The notes beneath the pieces are model-generated. The model saw only the letters and a list, made by a program, of their open reading frames with translations, was not told where the DNA came from and ran no database searches. Position numbers and translations under genes: made by a program. Source: Bacteroidales bacterium (GTDB taxonomy: Bacteria > Bacteroidota > Bacteroidia > Bacteroidales > UBA932). Taken from it: DNA of 63,165 nucleotides. Positions 33,419 to 42,301 of this stretch are shown piece by piece (positions within the stretch are counted from its first letter, which is position 1; each line of letters begins with the position of its first letter). Location: assembly GCA_004552615.1 (NCBI GenBank), contig SFNZ01000004.1, positions 1 to 63,165 on the forward strand, written 5' to 3'.

Positions 33419-36400
33419 TGGCAACAACAGAATTGAACAGACTGGATTATTTGTTCGAGGTCAGTTGGGAAGTCTGCAACAAGGTCGGCGGAATATACAC
33501 TGTCATTGCGACGAAATCCCTTTACCTCAAGTCTCAGTTGAAGAGACATCACATACTTATCGGACCGGATGTCTGGATGGATACGGATGCGAATCCTGAT
33601 TTCCACGAAGACCCGCTTCTCTGGCAGGCCTGGCGTGTCGAGGCAGCCAAGAAAGGTCTCAGGCTCCGTATCGGAAAATGGAATGTTCCCGGAAGTCCTG
33701 TAGCCGTGCTTGTGGATTTCAAACAGTTCCTTACCGAACAGAACGCGATTCTCAGCGAGTATTGGGAGAAGTTCGGGGTGGATTCGATCACCGGCAACTG
33801 GGACTACAAGGAGTCGGCATTGTTCGGCTACGTATCGGGAAAGGTCATCGAGAGCTTTTACAAGTTCTTCCTCGAGCCTTCGGACAAGGTGGTGGCCCAG
33901 TTCCATGAGTGGCAGACAGGCGCCGGCCTGCTCTACCTGAAGTATACCGGTCTGCCGATTGCAACCGTCTTCACCACGCACGCTACTGTGGCGGGACGCT
34001 GCCTTGCGGGGAACAACATGCCGCTATATGACTCGATGGATTCATACAACCCGGACGAGAAGGCGCGCCAGTTCAATGTAATGGCGCTCCATTCCCTCGA
34101 AAGCAAGTCGGCGGAATATTCGGATGCGTTCACTACGGTGAGCGAAATCACGGCCAGAGAATGTGCGCATTTCCTCGGCAGGGAAGTGGACGAGGTGACG
34201 CCGAACGGATTCGAAAACAGTTTCACTCCGTCAACGGAGGAGGAATACCGGGACAGGCGCGCTGCCGCCAGGCTGAAACTCAGGCAGGTGGCAGCCGCGA
34301 TGTCCGGGGCTCCGGTTCCGGAGGATGCGATACTGGTCGGCATTGGAGGACGTTACGAGTACAGGAACAAGGGAATCGACGTCTTCATCGATGCCGTGGA
34401 CAAGATCCACAAGTCCGATTTCAAAGGCAAGAGCATCCACGCTTTCATAATGATTCCATCCGGCCATAACGGCGCGGACCGTGACCTCGTGTCCAAACTG
34501 GAGGGCAGGGGTGATGAGGCTTACACCACACAGGTGTCCCATTATCTCATGAATCCGGAATATGACATCATCACAAGGAGGTTCCGTGAGCTCGGCCTTG
34601 ACAATTCAGCCGATTCCAATATCAAGATTTATTTCATACCGTCTTATCTCAACGGTAACGACGGTGTGTTCAACATGAAATACTACGACCTTATCATAGG
34701 TCTCGACCTGACATTGTTCCCTTCGTATTATGAGCCGTGGGGATATACACCACTTGAGAGCCTTGCCTTCAGGGTGCCTACCCTGACGACGAGCCTGGCT
34801 GGTTTCGGCCTGTGGGTGAGGGAACATTATGGCAAGGAGCACCCTGGCATCACAGTGGTGGAAAGGACCGACTCGAACTATTTCGAGGTCGTGGATGCCG
34901 TTGCAGCCCGTATTAGAGAAATAACACTTATCACCGACGAACAGCGTGAGGCCTATATGGCCAATGCCAAGGATGTGTCCAACATCGCATTATGGGAGAA
35001 CCAGATACGCTATTATCAGGAAGCTTATTCAAAAGCTTTGGACAAAATCATCGCCGTGAAAGGCGCATTCCCAGAAACAAAAGAAAAACCAATTATGAAG
35101 TACGAAAAGCTACCAATCAACAACCCTTCCTGGAAAAGTGTTATGGTGACAAGGCACCTGCCGGATGCCCTGAAGGGACTCGAGACATTGTCCAAGAACC
35201 TATGGTGGTGCTGGAACGAGAGCGCCAAGGCTCTGTTCAAGTCCATTGACGCCAAAGTTTGGCACGATTCAGGACACAACCCTATGGCAGTCCTCGACGT
35301 TGTCAGCCTGAAGAGATTCAAGGCTCTTGCCGGAGATGCTGAATTCATGGCCCGCTATGAAAGCGTGATGAGGGAATTTGACGAGTACATGTCCCTGAAG
35401 AAAGAGCGCACTGCGCCGTCCATCGGATATTTCTGCATGGAATACGGCCTGGATTCGTCGCTCAGCATTTATTCCGGAGGTCTCGGCATCCTCGCCGGTG
35501 ACTACCTCAAGGAGACCAGCGACATGAACGTGAACCTCGTCGCAGTCGGCCTGCTGTACCGTTACGGATATTTCACCCAGGTCCTCTCTGCACAGGGAGA
35601 CCAGGTCGCAAGGTATGACGCCCAGAATTTCACGAAGATTCCTGCCGAGCCGGTGATGGACAAGGATGGCAACTGGATGACCACGAGCGTGGCATTCCCT
35701 GGCCGCAACATCACTGCGAGGATATGGAAGGTGGCCGTGGGCCGTACGGATCTCTATCTGCTTGATACTGACTATGAAGCCAATATTGACGAGGATCGTC
35801 AGGTGACATATCACCTCTACGGTGGAGATTGGGAGAACCGTCTCAAGCAGGAACTTCTCCTCGGTGTCGGCGGTATCCGCGCCCTCAGGAACCTGGGCCT
35901 TGACCCGCAGGTATATCATTGCAATGAGGGCCATGCCGCATTCATCGGCCTCGAGCGTCTCCGCGAATACATCGAGCAGTACAATCTGGACTTCCCTGAG
36001 GCAATGGAAGTCGTGCGCGCTTCTTCGCTGTTCACGACCCATACTCCGGTTCCTGCCGGCCATGACGCATTTGACGAAGGCCTTCTCAGGAAGTATATCG
36101 GACATTATCCTCAGCGCCTGAAGATTGACTGGGAGACGATGATGGGTCTCGGCAAGCTGAACGGCTCCGACCCTAACGAGAAATTCTCCATGAGCATCCT
36201 CGCCGCCAACATTTCACAGAACGTGAACGGCGTGTCCATGCTCCACGGAAAGGTCAGCCAGGACATCTTCGCTTCCATGTATCCGGGATATCTTCCGGAG
36301 GAGCTCCATGTAAGCTATGTCACCAACGGAGTGCATTATCCTACATGGGCAGCGAAGGAGTGGAAGGCTATCCATGCCAAGGTGTTCGGACCTGAGTTCC

Positions 36401-37659
36401 AGACACATCACTATGACAAGAAATGCTTCGAAGGCATCTACAAGATAGACGACGAGGAGATCTGGAACACGAGGAAGGAGCTCAAGACCACCCTCATCAA
36501 CGTGGTCAAGGAGAAACTCTCCAACCCTTCCGTGACGAATCATTATTCTCCTAGCGAGATTGTCACCATCAAGGAGACCCTCCGCGATGACGTGCTCACC
36601 ATCGGTTTCGCAAGGCGTTTCGCGACTTACAAGAGGGCAACCCTCCTCTTCACCGACCTCGACAGGCTCAGCGAGATAGTGAACAACCCGGACATGCCGG
36701 TACAGTTCCTCTTCGCCGGCAAGGCACATCCGGCCGACAAGGCAGGCCAGGATCTCATCCGCAGGATTGTCGAGATTTCCAAGGACGAGAGGTTCATCGG
36801 CAAGATCGTGTTCGTGCCGGGATATGACATTTCCCTCGCCAAGAGGCTCGTACAGGGTGTCGATGTGTGGATGAACAACCCGACCAGGCCTCAGGAGGCT
36901 TCCGGAACTTCCGGAGAGAAGGCAGCCATGAACGGCGTGATGCATTTCTCCGTCCTCGACGGATGGTGGGTTGAAGGTTACAAGCAGGGAGCCGGATGGG
37001 CTCTTCCTCAGGAAAGGACCTACGACGACCAGCACTATCAGAATGAGCTTGACTCCGCTACAATCTACACGACTATCGAGAACGAAATCGCTCCGCTCTA
37101 TTATGACGTGGACAAGAAGACCGGACGTTCTGCAGGCTGGATCGAGTATATCAAGAACACTGTGGCCCAGGTTGCATGCAATTTCACCACCAACAGGATG
37201 CTGACTGACTATGTGAACCAGTATTATGTTCCGCAGGCCGGGCGTGCAGGAATGATGGTGGCTGACAATTTCAGCAAGGCCCGCGAGATTGCGGCATGGA
37301 AGAAGGTTGTCCGCAGGGAGTGGCCTTCAATCGAGGTCATCTCCTACACCCAGCCGGATTCTTCATATACCCTTTCATCGAACAGCATGTTCAATGCCGA
37401 GGTTGTCCTCAATATCGGAAGCCTCGACCCTCAGGATATCGGCGTCGAGATGCTCTTCGCTGTCACGGACAACAAGGGCAAGCTCCATATCCAGGACAGG
37501 TGCGATTTCGCAGTGGTCAGCTCGAAGGACGGAGTAGTCACATATCAGGCGTCCATCCTTCCGGAGCGTACCGGAATGTATCAGGTGGCGGCAAGAATTT
37601 ATCCTAAGAATCCTGCCCTGCCGCACAGACAGGACTTCGGACTCGTAAGATGGTTATAG
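33418..37659 (+). CDS. glycogen synthase (GT3) - alpha-glucan phosphorylase (GT35) fusion
   Basis: The single 1413-residue frame joins two enzymes. Residues 1-~545 are a GT3 glycogen synthase (FEVSWEVCNKVGGIYTVI, QFHEWQTGAGLLY, TTHATVAGR, VTPNGFE, FPSYYEPWGYTPLESLAF). Residues 560-1413 are a GT35 phosphorylase (NLWWCWN, GYFCMEYGLDSSLSIYSGGLG, CNEGHAAF, GFARRFATYKRATLL, and the pyridoxal-phosphate site in EASGTSGEKAAMNG). One half builds and the other half breaks down the same polymer. The second half starts at an internal Met (35095) that aligns with the usual phosphorylase N-terminus and has an A-rich upstream context, so a separate phosphorylase may also be made. The last 10 bases overlap ribF. 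Confidence 0.93.
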   Translation: MATTELNRLDYLFEVSWEVCNKVGGIYTVIATKSLYLKSQLKRHHILIGPDVWMDTDANPDFHEDPLLWQAWRVEAAKKGLRLRIGKWNVPGSPVAVLVDFKQFLTEQNAILSEYWEKFGVDSITGNWDYKESALFGYVSGKVIESFYKFFLEPSDKVVAQFHEWQTGAGLLYLKYTGLPIATVFTTHATVAGRCLAGNNMPLYDSMDSYNPDEKARQFNVMALHSLESKSAEYSDAFTTVSEITARECAHFLGREVDEVTPNGFENSFTPSTEEEYRDRRAAARLKLRQVAAAMSGAPVPEDAILVGIGGRYEYRNKGIDVFIDAVDKIHKSDFKGKSIHAFIMIPSGHNGADRDLVSKLEGRGDEAYTTQVSHYLMNPEYDIITRRFRELGLDNSADSNIKIYFIPSYLNGNDGVFNMKYYDLIIGLDLTLFPSYYEPWGYTPLESLAFRVPTLTTSLAGFGLWVREHYGKEHPGITVVERTDSNYFEVVDAVAARIREITLITDEQREAYMANAKDVSNIALWENQIRYYQEAYSKALDKIIAVKGAFPETKEKPIMKYEKLPINNPSWKSVMVTRHLPDALKGLETLSKNLWWCWNESAKALFKSIDAKVWHDSGHNPMAVLDVVSLKRFKALAGDAEFMARYESVMREFDEYMSLKKERTAPSIGYFCMEYGLDSSLSIYSGGLGILAGDYLKETSDMNVNLVAVGLLYRYGYFTQVLSAQGDQVARYDAQNFTKIPAEPVMDKDGNWMTTSVAFPGRNITARIWKVAVGRTDLYLLDTDYEANIDEDRQVTYHLYGGDWENRLKQELLLGVGGIRALRNLGLDPQVYHCNEGHAAFIGLERLREYIEQYNLDFPEAMEVVRASSLFTTHTPVPAGHDAFDEGLLRKYIGHYPQRLKIDWETMMGLGKLNGSDPNEKFSMSILAANISQNVNGVSMLHGKVSQDIFASMYPGYLPEELHVSYVTNGVHYPTWAAKEWKAIHAKVFGPEFQTHHYDKKCFEGIYKIDDEEIWNTRKELKTTLINVVKEKLSNPSVTNHYSPSEIVTIKETLRDDVLTIGFARRFATYKRATLLFTDLDRLSEIVNNPDMPVQFLFAGKAHPADKAGQDLIRRIVEISKDERFIGKIVFVPGYDISLAKRLVQGVDVWMNNPTRPQEASGTSGEKAAMNGVMHFSVLDGWWVEGYKQGAGWALPQERTYDDQHYQNELDSATIYTTIENEIAPLYYDVDKKTGRSAGWIEYIKNTVAQVACNFTTNRMLTDYVNQYYVPQAGRAGMMVADNFSKAREIAAWKKVVRREWPSIEVISYTQPDSSYTLSSNSMFNAEVVLNIGSLDPQDIGVEMLFAVTDNKGKLHIQDRCDFAVVSSKDGVVTYQASILPERTGMYQVAARIYPKNPALPHRQDFGLVRWL

Positions 37660-38537
37660 CGACCGGATTTTTCGACGGTGTCCATCTTGGACACCGTTTT
37701 GTTTTGGGACAGCTCGTGGATGCTGCCCGGGAACGTGGTGACTGGAGCATGGTCGTCACGTTCTGGCCTCATCCGCGCAATGTCCTGCAGGATGACGCCA
37801 GGAATCTACGCCTTCTCACCACGATGGAGGAAAAGAAACGGCTACTTACCGAAATAGGAGTGAACTATATCCAGGTGATTCCGTTCTGCAAGGATTTCAG
37901 CCGTCTCACCACGGAGGAATATCTGAGGGACTGCATAATGGACCGGTTCGGGGGACGTACCGTGCTTCTCGGCTATGACAACCGCATCGGCTCCGACTTG
38001 TGCAATCCGGAACAGACCGCTGAAATAGCACGCAGGCTCGGGCTTGAGGTCATCATGGCTGAAAGCTGCAAAGGGCAGGACGGGGTGGTGATAAGTTCCA
38101 CGAAAATCCGTTCCATGATAGCATCCGGCAGGATAGAGGAGGCCAATGCGATGCTCGGATACGAATACCGGCTTCACGGTGTAGTGGTTGCCGGCAACCG
38201 TCTCGGACGCACTCTCGGATTCCCTACGGCCAATATGCAGCTTTATGAACCCCTGAAGCTTATCCCTGCGGCCGGAGTGTACCTCGTGAAAGTGGAGACG
38301 TTGGGCCGCAATCTTTACGGGATGTGCAATATCGGTGTGCGGCCTACGGTCGGGACTGGCAATGCAATGACGGTGGAGACCAATATCTTCGGTTTCGACG
38401 AGGATATATACGGCCTCGATATCAGCCTGTCTTTCATCAGGAAGATACGCGACGAAGTGCGTTTCCCGAATCTCGAGTCATTATCCGCCCAGCTTGCACG
38501 TGACCGTGAAACATGTCTCGGCATCATCGGAGGCTGA
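37650..38537 (+). CDS. ribF: bifunctional riboflavin kinase / FAD synthetase
   Basis: The 295-residue enzyme makes FMN and FAD. The N-terminal nucleotidyltransferase domain has GFFDGVHLGH, a TFWPHP loop and ISSTKIRSMI. The C-terminal kinase domain has GNRLGRTLGFPTANM and NIGVRPTVG, ending in RFPNLESLSAQLARD. The N-terminus is unusually short: MVIATGFFDGVH lacks the ~15 residues that normally precede the first strand, because the start lies inside the phosphorylase 3' end. It is the last gene of the operon. Confidence 0.94.
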   Translation: MVIATGFFDGVHLGHRFVLGQLVDAARERGDWSMVVTFWPHPRNVLQDDARNLRLLTTMEEKKRLLTEIGVNYIQVIPFCKDFSRLTTEEYLRDCIMDRFGGRTVLLGYDNRIGSDLCNPEQTAEIARRLGLEVIMAESCKGQDGVVISSTKIRSMIASGRIEEANAMLGYEYRLHGVVVAGNRLGRTLGFPTANMQLYEPLKLIPAAGVYLVKVETLGRNLYGMCNIGVRPTVGTGNAMTVETNIFGFDEDIYGLDISLSFIRKIRDEVRFPNLESLSAQLARDRETCLGIIGG

Positions 38538-38542
38538 TTTGT

Positions 38543-38572
38543 TTTGAAGTTTGAAGAAAATTGCTAATTTCG
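38543..38572 (+). promoter_or_regulatory. promoter of the small membrane protein gene
   Basis: TTTG (38543-38546), 18 bases, then TAATTTCG (38565-38572), seven of eight matches to TAnnTTTG. The start codon is 67 bases downstream. Confidence 0.5.
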
Positions 38573-38638
38573 CAGTGTCCGCGGTGTCTGCCGCTCCGGA
38601 TGCTGCGGATTTGCATAAGGGAGCATAAACGTTGAGAT

Positions 38639-39034
38639 ATGGACCTGTATGATATTTTCCTGATTGTCCTGATTGTCCTCATATTCGTTCCGCAGGCTAT
38701 CGCCCGCAAGTTCCTGGAAAAAAGCGGGAGGACTCGTCCGGAGATTACACTCCCGGAGTTCGAAGATGATGAGGAACTCTCCGAAGAACTGGAAGACATA
38801 GCTGATCCTGTTGCGGAACCTGCCATTGTGCCGGCAGTTCCTATGCCGAAACCTGCATCGGTGCCTGCTCCGGTTTCTGTACAGCCATCACCTGCAGCCC
38901 CTGCCAAAGTCGTTCCCCGGATTCCCGCCGCTGAACGGCCAGCTTCGCCCGAAGAAACCGGAAAGTTCACGGTGGACCCGAAGGAAATGATTCTGTATTC
39001 GGCCATTATGGAACCCAAGTTCAAGGACATTTAG
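38639..39034 (+). CDS. small single-pass membrane protein with Pro/Ala-rich linker
   Basis: The 131-residue protein starts with one transmembrane helix (residues ~5-22, DIFLIVLIVLIFVPQAI). An acidic segment follows (EFEDDEELSEELEDIADP), then a Pro/Ala/Val-rich linker (~58-105), and it ends with DPKEMILYSAIMEPKFKDI. The C-terminal 'ILYSAIMEPKF' end resembles short conserved tails of Bacteroidota hypothetical proteins that sit near ribF or greA. No function can be assigned. Confidence 0.72.
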   Translation: MDLYDIFLIVLIVLIFVPQAIARKFLEKSGRTRPEITLPEFEDDEELSEELEDIADPVAEPAIVPAVPMPKPASVPAPVSVQPSPAAPAKVVPRIPAAERPASPEETGKFTVDPKEMILYSAIMEPKFKDI

Positions 39035-39046
39035 GTGCGGATTTAT

Positions 39047-39077
39047 TTTTCTTATTTCTGGAATTTAATTATCTTTG
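39047..39077 (+). promoter_or_regulatory. greA promoter
   Basis: TATCTTTG at 39070-39077 fully matches TAnnTTTG, and TTTT at 39047-39050 sits at the ideal 19-base spacing as a weak -33 element. Transcription should start near 39082. Confidence 0.65.
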
Positions 39078-39091
39078 TATAAACGAACAGG

Positions 39092-39120
39092 GTTCTGTCA
39101 TAACGGCAGAACTCGTTTTT
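39092..39120 (+). terminator. terminator-like hairpin in the greA leader
   Basis: GTTCTG (39092-39097) pairs with CAGAAC (39107-39112) around a 9-base loop, and TCGTTTTT follows, with more T runs to 39130. It lies between the predicted start site and the greA ATG at 39148, so it would cut most transcripts at about 40 nt unless read through. Confidence 0.6.
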
Positions 39121-39147
39121 AGTTATTTTTAGGTTAATATAATAATT

Positions 39148-39618
39148 ATGGCAGAGAATCATTACATGACCCAGGAAGGTCTCGACAAACTCAAGAAAGA
39201 TCTTGCTGAAGCGCTGGCCCAGCGCCCGGTGATCTCCGCTGCTATTGCGGAGGCGAGAGAGAAAGGGGATTTGTCGGAAAATGCTGAATATGACGCAGCC
39301 AGGGACGCACAGGCGCTTCTGGAGTTGAAGATAGCCAATCTCAAGAATCTTGTGGCCAATGCCAAGGTCATCGACGAGTCGCAGATCGGTACTGACCGTG
39401 TCCAGATGATGAACAAGGTCAAGGTAGAGAACATGGCGATGAACAAGATCATGGAATTCACCATCGTAGGCGAGACCGAGGCTGATTTCGCACACGGCAA
39501 GCTGGCGGCCACCACCCCTATCGCGAAGGCCCTTCTCGGACATTCCAAGGGAGACGTGGTCGAGGCGAAGGTTCCGTCTGGCATCATGAAATTCAAGATA
39601 CTGGATATAACATTGTAG
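39148..39618 (+). CDS. greA: transcription elongation factor GreA
   Basis: The 156-residue factor rescues backtracked RNA polymerase by stimulating transcript cleavage. The N-terminal coiled coil (YMTQEGLDKLKKDLAEALAQRP to about residue 75) carries the conserved acidic tip in AREKGDLSENAEYDAARDAQA. The C-terminal domain ends with ITLGETEADFAHGKLAATTPIAKALLGHSKGD-like sequence. The leader contains a terminator-like hairpin. A HIT-family gene follows three bases downstream. Confidence 0.96.
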   Translation: MAENHYMTQEGLDKLKKDLAEALAQRPVISAAIAEAREKGDLSENAEYDAARDAQALLELKIANLKNLVANAKVIDESQIGTDRVQMMNKVKVENMAMNKIMEFTIVGETEADFAHGKLAATTPIAKALLGHSKGDVVEAKVPSGIMKFKILDITL

Positions 39619-39621
39619 AAT

Positions 39622-40026
39622 ATGCCGACAATATTCACCCGTATCGCCAAAGGCGAAATACCTTCATACAAGGTAGCTGAGAACGAGGATTTCTATGCCT
39701 TCCTTGACATTGCCCCTCTCGTGAAGGGGCATACACTCGTTATTCCTAAGAACGTCGAGGATGACTATATTTTCCATTTGGACGACAAGACATATCTCGG
39801 GCTTTGTGCCTTCGCCAAGAAGGTCGCTGCCGCGGTTCAGGCTGCCGTCCCTTGCAAGCGCGTAGGCGTATGTGTGCTCGGGCTTGAGGTCCCGCATACA
39901 CATATCCACCTGATTCCTCTCCAGCAGGAAAGTGACGTGGACTTCCGCAGGGAGAAACTCAAGCTTTCGCCGGAAGAATTCCAATCCATAGCAGATTCAA
40001 TACTCGCTGAATATGAGAAATTATAG
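39622..40026 (+). CDS. HIT family nucleotide hydrolase/transferase
   Basis: The 134-residue HinT-like protein has the histidine triad in LEVPHTHIHLIPL and the N-terminal FTRIAKGEIPSYKVAENEDFYAFLDIAPLVKGHTLVIPK block. Members hydrolyse nucleoside phosphoramidates or AMP-lysine. The histidine nucleophile is in place. The gene sits between greA and the thioredoxin-fold lipoprotein and overlaps the latter by 14 bases. Confidence 0.93.
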   Translation: MPTIFTRIAKGEIPSYKVAENEDFYAFLDIAPLVKGHTLVIPKNVEDDYIFHLDDKTYLGLCAFAKKVAAAVQAAVPCKRVGVCVLGLEVPHTHIHLIPLQQESDVDFRREKLKLSPEEFQSIADSILAEYEKL

Positions 40027-41158
40027 ACTATCAGGCATTGCGGCCGTGGTTTCGGCCATCTGTGTGGCATCATGTACCGGTTCAGCCCGTATAGAGGGCA
40101 CTGTGTCCGATGCACCTTCCTCAGAGGTCATTGTCAAGCTCTTGGATGTGAACCGCTACCAGGTTCTCGATACTGTTCCGGCGGATGCTTCGGGCCGTTT
40201 CAGATATAAGTTGAAGGTGGAGAAAGGCCAGCCGGAGTTCGTATATCTTTTCCACAACGATACGCGCATCGCATCCCTGCTCCTCCAGTCGGGTGACAAG
40301 GTGAAAGTCACGGCAGATACACTCGGAACATATTCTGTATCAGGCTCCGACGAGACTCAGAAGCTCATGGAGGTGGAGAAGGACGAAGCCGAGTTCTCGA
40401 ACAAGATGCTCGCAGCTTCAGACAGGCTCCAGGACCTTGATCCGGCATCTGAAGAGGCTGCTGCACTCAAGCGCAAGATGAGCCAGGATTATGTAGATTA
40501 CTATCGGGGAAGAGTGAAGTATATCCTTTCCAACTCGCATTCACTCACTGTGATACCGGTTCTTTACCAGGTAGTGGGGGAGAGCCTCCAGGTCTTCGGC
40601 CAGGCCACCGACGCGATTCATTTCAAGAATATGTCGGATTCGCTCAGTACCGTGTATCCGGATTCTAAATATGTGAAGGCGCTCCAGAAGGAAGCAACGA
40701 GAAGGCAGCAGCTCCTGAGCCTCAGCGCGCGGATCAGCAATGCCGAGGAAGCCGGTTTCCCGGATCTCAATATGCCTGACATCAACGGAAAGAAGATCAA
40801 GCTCAGCAGCATTGATTCAAAGGTGGTGATGCTGTATTTCTGGACTTCGGCGGATGCTGCCCAGACCATGTTCAATACTGACGTGATGCTTCCTGTATAT
40901 AAGGACTATCATTCCAGGGGACTTGAAATCTACGGCGTCTGTGCGGATACCGACAAGGCTGCGTGGGCTTCCGTGGTCAAGAACCAGAACCTGCCATGGG
41001 TCAATGTATGTGACGGTAACGGTTCCGCTTCACCGGCCATTGCGTTATACAATGTCCAGGCACTTCCGGTTTCTTACTTCATCGTTGACGGCAAACTGGT
41101 AGCCTCCGATGTGAAGGATGAGGCCTCGCTACGCAAGTTCCTGAATTCCAAGTTGTAA
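40013..41158 (+). CDS. thioredoxin-fold (TlpA-like) lipoprotein lacking the CxxC motif
   Basis: The 381-residue protein has a lipoprotein signal with Cys21 (VASC). A DUF4369-like beta domain follows (~25-125, IEGTVSDAPSSEVIVKLLD), then a helical linker (~130-240) and a C-terminal AhpC/TlpA-like thioredoxin domain (~243-381). The usual active site WxxWCGPC is replaced by YFWTSADAAQT with no cysteine, while the cis-Pro loop VQALPVSYFIVDG is kept. It is therefore unlikely to be an oxidoreductase and may be a binding or structural paralog. The start overlaps the HIT gene by 14 bases. Confidence 0.88.
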   Translation: MRNYRLSGIAAVVSAICVASCTGSARIEGTVSDAPSSEVIVKLLDVNRYQVLDTVPADASGRFRYKLKVEKGQPEFVYLFHNDTRIASLLLQSGDKVKVTADTLGTYSVSGSDETQKLMEVEKDEAEFSNKMLAASDRLQDLDPASEEAAALKRKMSQDYVDYYRGRVKYILSNSHSLTVIPVLYQVVGESLQVFGQATDAIHFKNMSDSLSTVYPDSKYVKALQKEATRRQQLLSLSARISNAEEAGFPDLNMPDINGKKIKLSSIDSKVVMLYFWTSADAAQTMFNTDVMLPVYKDYHSRGLEIYGVCADTDKAAWASVVKNQNLPWVNVCDGNGSASPAIALYNVQALPVSYFIVDGKLVASDVKDEASLRKFLNSKL

Positions 41159-41184
41159 GAGTAAAAATCTCCTGATAATGCAAT

Positions 41185-41216
41185 CGGCTGTTGGGTTTCC
41201 GGCAGCCGGTTTTTTA
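41185..41216 (+). terminator. intrinsic terminator of the greA-HIT-lipoprotein transcript
   Basis: CGGCTG (41185-41190) pairs with CAGCCG (41203-41208), followed by GTTTTTTATTTG. It lies 27 bases beyond the lipoprotein stop codon. Confidence 0.75.
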
Positions 41217-41242
41217 TTTGAATCCCTACCGGGCCATCGGCA

Positions 41243-41282
41243 TAAAAGAGGACTGTCCCGCATTTCACAACGCAGGACAGTC
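41243..41282 (-). terminator. candidate terminator for the cyclophilin gene
   Basis: On the minus strand GACTGTCC (41282-41275) pairs with GGACAGTC (41258-41251), followed by CTCTTTTA. It is 150 bases beyond the cyclophilin stop, with no other minus-strand gene between, so assignment to that gene is tentative. Confidence 0.5.
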
Positions 41283-41430
41283 GCAATTCTAACCTAAAAC
41301 TTAACCTATGAAAAAACTATTCGATAGGACATATTGCAATATCCATGCCCGACAGAAATCTTTTCTTGCCATAAAGGATTCAAATTTGACCTTTTTCGGT
41401 ACAATGGCATGGAAAAATGGAAATCATCCG

Positions 41431-42195
41431 TTATTTTCCGGCCTCTTCTGCAGCTTTCTCTGCAGGAGCTGCGGCCGTCGTGTCTGCCGGAGCAGGTATG
41501 GAGGACGGATCCAGCTTTACTGATATAATCCTGACATCTGACACAGGTCTGTCACGCTGGTCTGTGGCTACCTGCGCAATCTTGTCAATCACGTTAAGGC
41601 CATCGACAGTCTCACCGAACACCGTGTATGCTCCGTCAAGCTGTGCGCAGGCATTCTCATCCTGTACGAGATAGAACTGTGAACCTGAGCTCTCCCTTGC
41701 AGGATTGGCTGCATCCCCGCGCCTTGCGGCTGCGAGAGCGCCCTTCTTGTGCCTGTATTCAGGAAGAATCTCTGCAGGAACAGTATATCCCGGGCCTCCC
41801 TGGCCGTATTTTGCGACCATCGACGTGTCCTTGGTGTAAGGATCTCCACCCTGGATCATGAATCCGTTGATGACCCTGTGGAAGAGGAGCCCGTCATAGA
41901 ATCCTGACAGTGCGAGTTTCTCGAAATTCTCCCTGTGCTTCGGGGTGTTCTTGTAGAGTTTGACCTTGATAATGCCGAGATTCGTGGTAATTACGAACAC
42001 CGGCTCAGCCTCGAGCTTGCCGATCATCTCCTCGGCATCTTTCTGTTTCTGAATCATTTCCGCTTGTTTTAATGAATCCAACCTGGCCTGTTCAGCGGCC
42101 TTTTCCGCCTCGGCCTTTTTTGCGTTGCTGCCGCAACCTGCCGCGATGCAGACTACAGCGGCGGCGCAGAGAGATTTGAATAATCCGTGTGTCAT
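41431..42195 (-). CDS. cyclophilin-type peptidyl-prolyl isomerase lipoprotein
   Basis: From ATG 42195 the 254-residue protein has a lipobox ending at Cys21 (CIAAGC). A charged, coiled-coil-prone segment follows (KKAEAEKAAEQARLDSLKQAE), then a cyclophilin domain (~65-230) with the typical FHRVINGFMIQGGDP, GALAAARRGDAANPARESSGSQFYL and VFGETVDGLNVIDKIA blocks. It should assist folding of exported proteins at a membrane in the periplasm. An Ala/Pro-rich tail ends the chain. The frame opens 14 codons earlier, but the lipoprotein signal decides for 42195. Confidence 0.93.
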   Translation of the reverse strand: MTHGLFKSLCAAAVVCIAAGCGSNAKKAEAEKAAEQARLDSLKQAEMIQKQKDAEEMIGKLEAEPVFVITTNLGIIKVKLYKNTPKHRENFEKLALSGFYDGLLFHRVINGFMIQGGDPYTKDTSMVAKYGQGGPGYTVPAEILPEYRHKKGALAAARRGDAANPARESSGSQFYLVQDENACAQLDGAYTVFGETVDGLNVIDKIAQVATDQRDRPVSDVRIISVKLDPSSIPAPADTTAAAPAEKAAEEAGK

Positions 42196-42274
42196 ATTGA
42201 TAATAATTTTGGTTCTGATGCGTACAATATGCGCCAACGTTCATATTGGCTTCCAAAAATAGCAAAAATTTCAT

Positions 42275-42282
42275 TAATTTTG
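42275..42282 (+). promoter_or_regulatory. -7 box for the flippase gene
   Basis: TAATTTTG matches TAnnTTTG and lies 19 bases before the ATG at 42302. Confidence 0.5.
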
Positions 42283-42301
42283 CCTCCTGATTCATATTCC
42301 T

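Noticed and set aside
41308..41523. Small plus-strand ORF starting MKKLFDRTYC after an A-rich leader
   Set aside because: The start context looks genuine, but the frame lacks motifs and its second half is antisense to the cyclophilin gene. It is more likely chance or a leader remnant.
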